Shown here one piece after another: positions 1-8,375 of a stretch of 64,000 nt of DNA. Origin of the DNA: JARRNJ01 sp037385045 (GTDB taxonomy: Bacteria; Pseudomonadota; Gammaproteobacteria; JASBUN01); assembly GCA_037385045.1 (NCBI GenBank), contig JARRNJ010000005.1, forward strand, positions 1-64,000, given 5' to 3'. Below the pieces are notes generated by a model. The model made no database searches. It saw only the letters and a list, made by a program, of their open reading frames with translations, and was not told the origin of the DNA. Position 1 is the first letter of the stretch, and each line of letters opens with the position of its first letter. The position numbers and the translations under genes were made by a program.

Positions 1-876
1 ACCATGGGCCCAGGCGATGCGGTGCTGGTGCCCAATCCGGCCTATCCCATCCACCCCTACGGGTTCGTGATCGCCGGCGCCGACATCCGCCACGTACCGC
101 TGGCGCCCGGGCTGGACTTTTTCGCCGAACTGGAGAAAGCCATAAAGGACTCCTGGCCGAAGCCCAAGATGCTGGTGTTGAGCTTCCCGGCCAATCCCAC
201 CACCCAATGCGTCGAGCTCGACTTCTTCCAGAAGGTGATCGACATCGCCCGCGAACACGGCATTTGGGTGGTGCATGACTTCGCCTACGCCGAGATCGTC
301 TACGACGGCTACCGTCCGCCCTCGGTCCTGCAGGTGCCCCACGCCAAGGAAGTTGCGGTGGAATTCTACTCGTTGTCCAAGAGCTATAACATGCCCGGCT
401 GGCGCGTGGGATTCATGTGCGGCAACCCGCAGCTGGTGGCGGCATTGGCGCGCATGAAGTCTTATCTGGACTACGGCATGTTCACGCCCATTCAAGTGGC
501 GGCGATCGCGGCACTGGAGGGCCCGCAGGATTGTGTCGCAGACATCGCCCGCATGTACCAGTCGCGCCGCGACGTGCTTTGCGGGGGGCTCAACTCGGTG
601 GGCTGGGAGGTGGACCCGCCCAAGGGCACCATGTTCGTATGGGCGCCCATTCCGGAGCCTTACCGTCACCTCGGTTCGCTGGAATTCTGCAAGAAGTTGC
701 TGCAGGAGGCCAAGGTAGCGGTTTCCCCCGGCATCGGCTTCGGGGAATACGGCGACGATCATGTGCGTTTCGGGCTGATCGAGAACGAGCATCGCACCCG
801 CCAGGCCATCCGGGGCATCCGCGCCATGTTCAAGCGCGACAATGTCACCAAAGCAGTCGTGGGAGAGGATCATTGA
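1..876 (+). CDS. alaC: AlaC-type PLP-dependent aminotransferase, 5' end outside window
   Basis: The C-terminal 291 residues of a class I/II aminotransferase are present. The reading frame is open to base 1 and the ATG at 4 falls inside a conserved core (GDAVLVPNPAYPIH), so the true start lies upstream. The PLP-binding lysine is in SLSKSYNMPGWRVGF (AAG at 379-381). The family (AlaC/YfdZ, glutamate-pyruvate aminotransferase; some relatives act on LL-diaminopimelate) transfers the amino group between glutamate and pyruvate in the cytoplasm. The stop codon overlaps the putative TTG start of hom by 3 nt, so the two are probably one transcript with thrC. The AlaC assignment rests on recalled similarity around the lysine and the C-terminal FGLIENEHRTRQAIR stretch; exact substrate is inferred. 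Confidence 0.85.
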   Translation, partial: TMGPGDAVLVPNPAYPIHPYGFVIAGADIRHVPLAPGLDFFAELEKAIKDSWPKPKMLVLSFPANPTTQCVELDFFQKVIDIAREHGIWVVHDFAYAEIVYDGYRPPSVLQVPHAKEVAVEFYSLSKSYNMPGWRVGFMCGNPQLVAALARMKSYLDYGMFTPIQVAAIAALEGPQDCVADIARMYQSRRDVLCGGLNSVGWEVDPPKGTMFVWAPIPEPYRHLGSLEFCKKLLQEAKVAVSPGIGFGEYGDDHVRFGLIENEHRTRQAIRGIRAMFKRDNVTKAVVGEDH

Positions 877-2073
877 AACCGGTCAAGGTGGGTTTGCTGG
901 GGCTGCAATGCCGAGGAAATTACGCGCCGGGCCGGCCGCGGCATCGAGATCGCCCAGGTGGCCGCGCTGGGGGTGAGCGCCGAGTGGGCGCAGGAACTGG
1001 GTGCCATCCCGGTCATCGACGACGCCTTTGCCGTGGTCAACAACCCCGACCTGGACATCGTCGTCGAGTTGATCGGCGGCTATGACCCGGCCCGGGAGCT
1101 GGTGCTGACGGCAATTGAGAACGGCAAACACGTGGTCACCGCCAACAAGGCGCTGATCGCCATGCATGGTAACGAGATCTTCGAGGCCGCCCACCGCAAA
1201 GGGGTGATGGTCGCATTCGAAGCGGCGGTGGCCGGTGGGATTCCCATTATCAAGGCAATCCGCGAGGGTCTGGCCGGCAATCGCATCGAATGGCTGGCGG
1301 GCATCATCAACGGCACTGGCAATTTCATTCTCACCGAAATGCGTGACAAGGGGCGCGAGTTCAATGACGTGCTGGCCGAGGCGCAACGGCTGGGCTACGC
1401 CGAGGCCGATCCGACCTTCGACGTGGAGGGGATCGACGCCGCCCACAAGCTCACCATTCTCGGCTCCATCGCCTTCGGTATTCCGCTGCAGTTCGACAAG
1501 GTGTACACCGAGGGGATCAGCCACATCACCACCGAAGACGTGGACTACGCCGAACAGCTCGGCTACCGGATCAAGCATCTGGGAATCGCGCGCCATACCG
1601 ACGAGGGCGTGGAGCTGCGCGTGCACCCTGCGGTGGGCCCGACGCTCTACTATGGCGCCGGCGCCGGCTCCGAACCAACGGCATCGGCGGTGGTGGCCGA
1701 TCTGGTGGATGTCACGCGGGTGTTGACTGCCGATCCCGGCAATCGGGTGCCGCACCTGGCGTTTCAGCCCGATGCGCTGGCGGATCTGCCGATCCTGCCC
1801 ATGGCTGCGGTGGAAACGGCGTATTATCTGCGCATGCAGGCAGTCGACCGCCCCGGCGTGCTGGCCGATATCACGCGAATCCTGGGCGAACTCGATATCA
1901 GCATCGAAGCGATCCTGCAGAAGGAGCCGCTGCCCGATGCCCATACGGTGCCGGTGATCATCTTGACGCACCGCATCCGCGAGCGGCAGATGGACGAGGC
2001 CATTGCCCGCATCGAGGCGTTGAGCGCCATCGCCGGCAAGATTACCCGCATCCGTCTCGAGGATCTCTCCTGA
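873..2073 (+). pseudogene. hom: homoserine dehydrogenase, disrupted by two internal deletions
   Basis: Homoserine dehydrogenase makes homoserine from aspartate semialdehyde with NAD(P)H. A TTG start at 873 encodes LKPVKVGLLGL, the normal N-terminus, but the frame is then lost: at 906/907 it jumps to another frame reading NAEEITRRAGRGIEIAQ. The usual GTVGGGTVNVL-type nucleotide-binding loop (about 13 codons) is absent; its loss as roughly 38 nt explains the frameshift. A second gap lies near 1630, where RVHPA runs straight into VGPTLYYGAGAG; relatives have about 24 more residues there (LIP..RLIANV.GVMNAV..GD). Adding both back gives about 436 residues, the usual family length. The rest is well conserved (NGKHVVTANKALIA, AGIINGTGNFIL, DPTFDVEGIDAAHKL, C-terminal ACT domain). 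The only continuous ORF begins at GTG 958, inside the Rossmann fold. Real pseudogene or assembly loss. Confidence 0.8.
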
Positions 2074-2182
2074 GCGGACCGCGACACAGACACCCGGGCC
2101 ACCCTTGCTGCCGCCGCGCGATCGGCGCGGGGCGCATCGCCGGCGGTGGTGACCGGAACCGAGACCCTACAGGTGAACCGTT

Positions 2183-3259
2183 ATGCCTTTTCGACCCCGT
2201 TACACCGGCCTGATCGATAAATACCGTGATCGTCTGCCGGTGCACGACGATACCCGCATCATCAGCCTCGGCGAGGGCAACACGCCGTTGATCCGGCTCC
2301 ACAACATCCCCCGGGCGCTGGGCAAGGACGTGGACATCTACGTCAAATACGAAGGATTGAACCCCACCGGTTCATTCAAGGACCGGGGCATGACCATGGC
2401 CGTCACCAAAGCGGTGGAGGAGGGCAGCCGTGCCATCATCTGCGCCTCCACCGGCAACACCTCCGCGGCGGCCGCGGCCTACGCCGCACGCGCCCGGATC
2501 ACCGCTTTCGTGTTGATCCCCGACGGCAAGATTGCGTTGGGCAAGCTCGCCCAGGCAATGATGCACGGCGCGGTGGTGATCCAGATCAAGGGCAACTTCG
2601 ATGCCGGCATGCAGCTGGTGAAGGAGGTCGCCGACGAAGCGCCGGTGACTATCGTCAACTCCATCAATCCCTACCGCCTGCAGGGCCAGAAGACCGCGGC
2701 TTTCGAGATCCTGGAAGAGCTGGGCACGGCGCCCGACTACCATTGCATACCGGTGGGCAACGCCGGCAATATCACCGCCCACTGGATGGGCTACAGCGAA
2801 TACCACGAACACGGCATCGTCAACAGCCGCCCGGTCATGGTCGGCTACCAGGCCTCCGGTGCCGCCCCGTTTCTGCGCGGCGCCATGGTCGACAATCCGG
2901 AGACCGTCGCTACGGCGATCCGCATCGGCCATCCCCAGAGCTGGGACAAGGCGTGGAAGGTGCGGGAAGAATCCGACGGGTGGTTCGACGAGTGCAGCGA
3001 CGATGAGATCCTGGCGGCTCAGAAGCTGTTGAGCGAGAAGGAAGGGGTATTCTGCGAGCCGGCTTCGGCGACGTCGCTCGCCGGTGCCATGCGCGACATC
3101 CGCTCCGGCAAGATCCGCGAAGGCAGCAAGGTGGTGTGCACGCTGACCGGCCACGGTCTGAAAGATCCGGACACGGCCATCAAGCAAAGCACGCAGCCGA
3201 TTACCGTGGATGCCGCGCTTGCCGCGGTGAAGGAAACGATATTGGCGAACCTGTCCTGA
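2183..3259 (+). CDS. thrC: threonine synthase
   Basis: Converts O-phospho-homoserine to threonine, PLP-dependent, cytoplasmic. The 358-residue length matches the short (Bacillus/Pseudomonas-independent) class of threonine synthases. The PLP lysine is Lys66 in NPTGSFKDRGM; the phosphate-binding loop is IPVGNAGNITAH near residues 190-202; the substrate-side motif ASTGNTSAAAAAYAARA is around residue 92. It follows hom after 109 nt with no gene between, the usual hom-thrC order. Since its substrate depends on homoserine, an inactive hom would leave it without input unless another homoserine dehydrogenase exists in the genome. Confidence 0.95.
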   Translation: MPFRPRYTGLIDKYRDRLPVHDDTRIISLGEGNTPLIRLHNIPRALGKDVDIYVKYEGLNPTGSFKDRGMTMAVTKAVEEGSRAIICASTGNTSAAAAAYAARARITAFVLIPDGKIALGKLAQAMMHGAVVIQIKGNFDAGMQLVKEVADEAPVTIVNSINPYRLQGQKTAAFEILEELGTAPDYHCIPVGNAGNITAHWMGYSEYHEHGIVNSRPVMVGYQASGAAPFLRGAMVDNPETVATAIRIGHPQSWDKAWKVREESDGWFDECSDDEILAAQKLLSEKEGVFCEPASATSLAGAMRDIRSGKIREGSKVVCTLTGHGLKDPDTAIKQSTQPITVDAALAAVKETILANLS

Positions 3260-3324
3260 CGTCACCGAAGGCGTAGCGTTGCGATGCCAGGGACGGCAAG
3301 CGCCGACAAGGGAGTCCGGTTTCG

Positions 3325-4245
3325 ATGTTCTTTTTCCCCTATCGCACGGATCTGCCGTTCCGGCGCATCCCCTTCGTTACCATCATCGTGTGCCTGGTGT
3401 GCGTGCTGATCTACGCCGCCCAGGCGGAAAACGAGCAGCGCATGGGCCGGGCCCTGGCCATCAGCTGCGCTCACGAGACGCTCGATCTGCGCCTGACATT
3501 GACCAAACTGCACCTGCCGGTGCGGGCTGCATCCTGCCAGAAGCTGCTTTATTCGATTCACACCGCGGCCGATCCCCAGGCGTTCATGGCCGATTATGTC
3601 AACGAGCACCTGTCGACCACACGGGCACGGCGCACCGACGGACCGTTTGTGGCACAGATGCTGCGTCAGACCTACGCCGGTTTTTTGGACGATGCGCCGC
3701 CCAGGTACCTGACGGCGGATTTGTGGTACAAGCCGCGTTCCTGGAGTCCGCTGCACATGGTGAGCGGCGTGCTGGCCCACGGGTCATGGACCCATCTGTT
3801 GGGCAACCTGTTCTTCTTCATCGCCTTCGCGGTTGGCGCGGAGACTGTGCTCGGATCCGGGCGCTTCCTGCTCGTGCTGCTGGCGCTGGCGTTGGGCTCC
3901 CAGGCCGTGTATTCGCTGGCGTCGTTGGCCGACGCCAAGCCTTTGCCCACCCTCGGCCTGTCGGGTGTGGTGATGGGCGTCATGGCGCTGTGGGCGTTCC
4001 TGATGCCACGGGCGCGGGTGCATTGCTTCGCCTGGCTGCTGGTGCTGTATCGGCGGTTCAGCGTGCCGGCGTGGTTGTTCGTGCTGTGGTACGCGGGGTG
4101 GGATACGTGGACCCTGTTCGCCGATGGCAGCGGCGGCGGCATCAATCTGGTGGCGCATGTTTCGGGGGCGGCCATCGGCCTGGGCATCGGCGCGGTGGTG
4201 TTCAGCGGTCTGCGCCGGCGGCTGGCTCAAAGCGCGTGGTCTTGA
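3325..4245 (+). CDS. rhomboid-family intramembrane serine protease
   Basis: A 306-residue membrane protein. Residue Ser213 in the GLSG motif (TLGLSGVVMGVMALW) and His278 in the last helix (NLVAHVSGAAIG) form the rhomboid catalytic dyad; the helix-1/2 signature HMVSGVLAHGSWTHLLGN with HxxxN is at about 147-165. An N-terminal helix (about 15-32) is followed by a roughly 100-residue insertion before the rhomboid core, so the topology is one TM segment, a soluble insert, then the six-helix core. It lies between thrC and an RpfE-like gene with short gaps. Rhomboids cleave TM segments of other membrane proteins; the substrate cannot be inferred. Confidence 0.85.
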   Translation: MFFFPYRTDLPFRRIPFVTIIVCLVCVLIYAAQAENEQRMGRALAISCAHETLDLRLTLTKLHLPVRAASCQKLLYSIHTAADPQAFMADYVNEHLSTTRARRTDGPFVAQMLRQTYAGFLDDAPPRYLTADLWYKPRSWSPLHMVSGVLAHGSWTHLLGNLFFFIAFAVGAETVLGSGRFLLVLLALALGSQAVYSLASLADAKPLPTLGLSGVVMGVMALWAFLMPRARVHCFAWLLVLYRRFSVPAWLFVLWYAGWDTWTLFADGSGGGINLVAHVSGAAIGLGIGAVVFSGLRRRLAQSAWS

Positions 4246-4263
4246 AGGTCGGACCCGGTCCGA

Positions 4264-4291
4264 TTGAGGGCCAGGGGGACGGGCGTATAAT
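4264..4291 (+). promoter_or_regulatory. candidate sigma-70 promoter giving a near-leaderless transcript
   Basis: TTGAGG (4264-4269), a 16-nt spacer and a perfect TATAAT (4286-4291) lie just after the rhomboid stop codon. Transcription would start around 4298-4299, one or two bases from the ATG at 4300. Pattern match only. Confidence 0.45.
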
Positions 4292-4299
4292 AAGCCCGC

Positions 4300-5334
4300 A
4301 TGCCCGAAGCCGCGCGCCATCTGACACTCCTGATACCCTCCCTGCCGGAGCCCCTGGCGGCTAGTTCCACTGGCTGGCAGCCGCCCGATCGTGCGCCGGC
4401 GCTGGAAACCCTGGTCGCACGCGCACGTCGCGAACCCGGCGGCGGGCCCGCCGCACTCGAGACCTTGCTGTTCGGCCAGTTCGGCCTGAGGCCCCGGCCG
4501 GACCGCGATCTCCCGGTGGCGGCGGCCACCCGCGCGGGCGACTGCGGCACCGTCGACAATGGCTGGTGGTTGCGGGTCGATCCGGTCCATCTGCGGCCCG
4601 ACCAGGACCGGTTGCTGTTGTTTGGGCCCTCGGTGCTCGATCTGCACCAGGATGAGGCCGACGCGCTGGTGGCCGGGCTCAATGATCTGTATGGCGCCGA
4701 CGGTTGGCGTTTCGAAGCGCCAGTGCCGCAGCGTTGGTATCTGCGCTTGCCGGATGAGGCGGCGCTGGTGACGACGCCGCTGCCCGAAGCGGTGGGCCGT
4801 GACATTCACCCGCGCCTGCCGGACGGGGCGCACGGGCTGCACTGGCATGCCGTACTCAATGAAATGCAGATGTTTCTCCACGCCAGCGAAGTGAATCAGC
4901 GGCGAGAGGCGCAAGGACGGCCTGTCGTCAACAGCGTATGGCCCTGGGGAGGCGGCCGTGCACCGGCCGGGCTGCGCAGCCCCTGGCATCGCGTAGAATC
5001 GAGCGAGCCGTTGGCCGCGGGCCTGGCGCGGATCGCCGGGGCCGCCGGAGGCGAGGCCAGCGCCGACTTCGGCGCCTGGCTGGGGCAGGACTGGCGCGGG
5101 CGCGGGCTGGTGGTCCTCGACGGGTTGCGCCAACATGTTCTGGACGGCGATCGCGAGGGCTGGTGCAACGCCGTCAGCGATCTCGAGCAGCGCTGGTTCG
5201 TGCCGCTGCTGGAGGCAGTGCGCGCCGGTCGCGTCGCGGAGGTGTGCCTGATTGGCGGCGGAGATCTTTGTTATTGCCTGGACCGTGCCGCGCTGCGGCG
5301 CTGGTGGCGCCGCCCCCGGCCCTTGGTGCGATGA
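4300..5334 (+). CDS. RpfE-like protein (COG4255-type; often labelled phosphoglycerate mutase-like)
   Basis: A 344-residue soluble protein with no obvious signal peptide. I recognise it as a relative of the protein called RpfE in Xanthomonas/Xylella and annotated elsewhere as a cofactor-independent phosphoglycerate-mutase-like regulator. Supporting features are the LTLLIPSLPEP opening, the central DGAHGLHWHAVLNEMQMFLH and PVVNSVWPWGGG segments, and linkage to recJ downstream. Biochemical role is unsettled. A short gap (85 nt) separates it from recJ. The ATG at 4300 is directly preceded by a promoter-like TATAAT, leaving no room for a Shine-Dalgarno on a transcript from that promoter. Confidence 0.65.
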   Translation: MPEAARHLTLLIPSLPEPLAASSTGWQPPDRAPALETLVARARREPGGGPAALETLLFGQFGLRPRPDRDLPVAAATRAGDCGTVDNGWWLRVDPVHLRPDQDRLLLFGPSVLDLHQDEADALVAGLNDLYGADGWRFEAPVPQRWYLRLPDEAALVTTPLPEAVGRDIHPRLPDGAHGLHWHAVLNEMQMFLHASEVNQRREAQGRPVVNSVWPWGGGRAPAGLRSPWHRVESSEPLAAGLARIAGAAGGEASADFGAWLGQDWRGRGLVVLDGLRQHVLDGDREGWCNAVSDLEQRWFVPLLEAVRAGRVAEVCLIGGGDLCYCLDRAALRRWWRRPRPLVR

Positions 5335-5419
5335 CGGGCAGACGGTTGGTCGACACCGCGCCTGCCTTGCGGCCGCACGCCGGCGGAAGGCCAGTGCCGA
5401 TGCCGCGGAGTATCGATTC

Positions 5420-7159
5420 ATGTTGGTGAAACGGATTGTGCGCCGCAGGGTGCCGGCAGGCGCCGATTGGGGTGACCTGCACCCGGTGCTGCAGCGGGTC
5501 TATGCCGCGCGGGCGGTCAAGTCACCGGCCGATCTCGACCGGTCCCTGGAAGGGCTGGCGCGGGTCGAGTGTCTGCGCGGCGTGCAACAGGCGGTGGCGG
5601 TGCTGGAAGCGGCCGTGGTCGGCGGGCGGCGGATTCTGGTGGTGGGCGACTTCGACGCGGACGGTGCCACCAGCTGCGCCCTGGCGGTGCGGCTGCTGCG
5701 TGACCTGGGAGCGTCCTGGGTTCATTACCTGGTGCCGAACCGTTTCGAATACGGCTATGGGCTGACCCCGGAGATCGTCGAGGTGGCGGCGCAATGGTCG
5801 CCCGACGTCATTGTCACGGTGGACAACGGCATTTCCAGTGTCGAGGGCGTGTCCGCGGCCCGGGAGCGCGGCATGCAGGTGGTGGTGACCGATCACCATC
5901 TTCCGGGCAGTGTGCTGCCCGGTGCCGACGCCATCGTCAATCCGAATCAGCCGCACGATACGTTCCCGAGCAAGCATCTGGCGGGCGTCGGGGTCATTTT
6001 CTATGTCCTGCTGGCGTTGCGTGCCCGGTTGCGTGACACCGACTGGTTCCAGCGGCGGATTGTGGAGGTGCCCAATCTGGCGGACCGCTTGGACCTGGTG
6101 GCCTTGGGTACGGTTGCCGACGTGGTGCCTCTGGATCACAACAATCGCATCCTGGTGGAACAGGGGCTGCGCCGTATCCGCGCCGGCCGCTGCTGTCCCG
6201 GAATCCTGGCGCTGCTGGAAGTGGCGAACCGCTCCCCCCGGCGCCTGGTGGCCGCCGACCTGGGGTTCGCGGTGGGGCCGCGGCTCAACGCGGCCGGGCG
6301 GCTGGAGGACATGTCGTTGGGCATCGAGTGCCTGCTGACCGACGACGCCGCCCGGGCACGGGAACTGGCGGTAAAGCTCGACGCCCTCAATCGGGAACGG
6401 CGCGAGATCGAGTCGCAGATGCGCGAGCAGGCCATGGCCGAGATCGAGCGCCTGCACCTGGACCCCGACAGCGCGGGCCTGCCCACCGCCCTGTGCCTGT
6501 TCGACGAGTCTTGGCATCAGGGCGTGATCGGCATCGTCGCTTCGCGGGTCAAGGAACGGCTGCATCGGCCGGTCATCGCCTTTGCCCCGGCGGGCGACGG
6601 CGAGATCAAGGGTTCGGCGCGTTCCATTCCCGGGCTGCACGTGCGCGACGCCCTGGATGCGGTGGCAACCCGGCATCCGGGACTGATCAACAAGTTCGGC
6701 GGCCACGCCATGGCGGCCGGCCTGAGCCTCAAGCGCGGGGATCTGGACGCATTTCGCGACGCCTTCGAGCAGGAAGTGCGTTCCCATCTCGATGACGCCG
6801 ATCTGGAGGGCGTGGTGCATTCCGACGGTGAGTTGGCGGTCGGAGAACTCGGATTGGAACTGGCGCAGGTGCTGCGCGCCGGCGGTCCGTGGGGCCAGGG
6901 GTTCCCGGAGCCGGTATTCGACGGCGTGTTCGAGGTGCTCGACGAGCGTGTGGTCGGTGAAAAGCACCTCAAGCTGGTGGTGCGGCCGTTGGGCGGGGAC
7001 ATTGCCCTGGATGCCATCGCCTTCAATGCCCTGGAACACGGCTGGCCCACGGGCGCCGCACGGCTGCGGCTGGCCTACCGGCTGGATGTGAACGAGTTTC
7101 GCGGCAACAGCAGCCCCCAGCTGGTGGTCGAGTACATGGAAGCCGGGAACGTCGCGTGA
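5420..7159 (+). CDS. recJ: single-stranded-DNA-specific exonuclease RecJ
   Basis: A 5'-to-3' ssDNA exonuclease used in RecF-pathway recombination and mismatch repair. It contains the DHH-family motifs VVGDFDADGATS (about residues 73-84) and VVVTDHHLPG, the DHHA1-domain motif NKFGGHAMAAGLSL, and a C-terminal OB-fold segment. I chose the ATG at 5420 (MLVKRIVRRRVPAG) because E. coli RecJ starts with a similar basic stretch and the resulting 579 residues match the family; an in-frame extension upstream to 5252 overlaps rpfE and is not conserved-looking. All core motifs are intact. Confidence 0.96.
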   Translation: MLVKRIVRRRVPAGADWGDLHPVLQRVYAARAVKSPADLDRSLEGLARVECLRGVQQAVAVLEAAVVGGRRILVVGDFDADGATSCALAVRLLRDLGASWVHYLVPNRFEYGYGLTPEIVEVAAQWSPDVIVTVDNGISSVEGVSAARERGMQVVVTDHHLPGSVLPGADAIVNPNQPHDTFPSKHLAGVGVIFYVLLALRARLRDTDWFQRRIVEVPNLADRLDLVALGTVADVVPLDHNNRILVEQGLRRIRAGRCCPGILALLEVANRSPRRLVAADLGFAVGPRLNAAGRLEDMSLGIECLLTDDAARARELAVKLDALNRERREIESQMREQAMAEIERLHLDPDSAGLPTALCLFDESWHQGVIGIVASRVKERLHRPVIAFAPAGDGEIKGSARSIPGLHVRDALDAVATRHPGLINKFGGHAMAAGLSLKRGDLDAFRDAFEQEVRSHLDDADLEGVVHSDGELAVGELGLELAQVLRAGGPWGQGFPEPVFDGVFEVLDERVVGEKHLKLVVRPLGGDIALDAIAFNALEHGWPTGAARLRLAYRLDVNEFRGNSSPQLVVEYMEAGNVA

Positions 7160-7235
7160 TCCCCGGGCCTTGGCCAAGCTGCGCGCGCCTGTAGTATCAT
7201 TCTGGGTTTGGTTTTGTCGGGGGTTGTCACCAGCC

Positions 7236-8334
7236 ATGTTGGAACTGAATCCGCTGTACCAGAAAATCGACGACCTTCGAGGGCGCGCCGACGCCCTGAG
7301 GGGGTATCTTTGACTATGAGGCCAAGCGCGAACGGTTGACGGAGGTCGAGCGGGAGCTCGAGCAGCCGGACGTCTGGAACGATCCGGAGCGGGCACAGAA
7401 TCTGGGGCGGGAGCGTGCCAGCCTTGAGCGGGTGGTGCACACGCTCACCGAGTTGGGCAGCGGCCTGGACGACGCGGGCGAGCTGTTGGAGCTGGCCGCC
7501 GAGGAGTCCGACGCGGAGGCGGTCGACGGGGTGGCGGCGGACCTGCGGCAGATGGAAGCGCGGGTCGAGGCGCTGGAGTTCCAGCGCATGTTCTCCGGTG
7601 AAATGGATCCGGCCAACGCGTTCGTCGATATTCAAGCAGGTTCCGGGGGCACCGAGGCCCAGGACTGGGCGGAAATGCTGTTGCGCATGTATCTGCGCTG
7701 GGGTGAGCGGCGTGGTTTCAAGACCGAGCTGATCGAGGTGTCCCCGGGCGAAGTCGCCGGCATCAAGAGCGCGACGGTGCGTTTGGAGGGTGAATACGCC
7801 TTTGGCTGGCTGCGTACCGAGACCGGCGTGCACCGGCTGGTGCGCAAGTCGCCGTTCGATTCCGGCAACCGCCGCCACACGTCTTTCGCGGCGGTATTCG
7901 TGTCGCCGGAGGTGGACGACGATATCGACATCGATATCAATCCCGCCGACCTGCGCATCGATGTCTACCGGGCCAGCGGTGCCGGCGGGCAGCACGTCAA
8001 CCGCACCGAGTCGGCGGTGCGCATCACCCACAACCCGACCGGGATCGTGGTGCAGTGCCAGACTGACCGTTCGCAACACAAGAACAAGGCCACGGCCATG
8101 AAGCAGCTCAAGGCCAAACTCTACGAGATGGAGATGCACAAGCGACGCGCCGAGCAGCAGGCCGTGGAAGAGACCAAGTCCGATATCGGCTGGGGAAGCC
8201 AGATCCGTTCTTACGTGCTGGACCAGTCGCGCATCAAGGATCTGCGTACGGGTGTGGAGACCGGTAATACCCAGGCGGTACTGGATGGGGATCTTGACCA
8301 GTTCATCGAGGCCAGCCTCAAGAGCGGCCTGTAA
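7236..8334 (+). CDS. prfB: peptide chain release factor 2, programmed +1 frameshift
   Basis: RF2 terminates translation at UGA and UAA. The gene is split into 7236-7310 and 7312-8334. The first 25 codons end in AGG GGG TAT CTT TGA C, the classic autoregulatory +1 frameshift site: an internal Shine-Dalgarno-like AGGGGG (7299-7304), the slippery CUU and an in-frame UGA (7311-7313). Skipping one base gives a 365-residue protein. The tripeptide anticodon SPF (KSPFDSGNRRH) and the catalytic GGQ loop (ASGAGGQHVNRTES) are present. When RF2 is scarce, slow termination at the UGA promotes frameshifting and more RF2. lysS follows 41 nt downstream, as in many proteobacteria. Confidence 0.98.
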
Positions 8335-8375
8335 CCGGATCGTACCCAGCCGACCAACCGAAAGATTCGACAACC

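Noticed and set aside
3784..5421. A 545-codon open frame on the minus strand opposite the rhomboid and rpfE genes
   Set aside because: High GC makes antisense frames stay open; it lacks any family motif and covers two recognisable plus-strand genes.
5522..7396. A 624-codon minus-strand frame opposite recJ
   Set aside because: Antisense of a well-supported gene; composition is His/Gln/Arg-rich as expected of a shadow.
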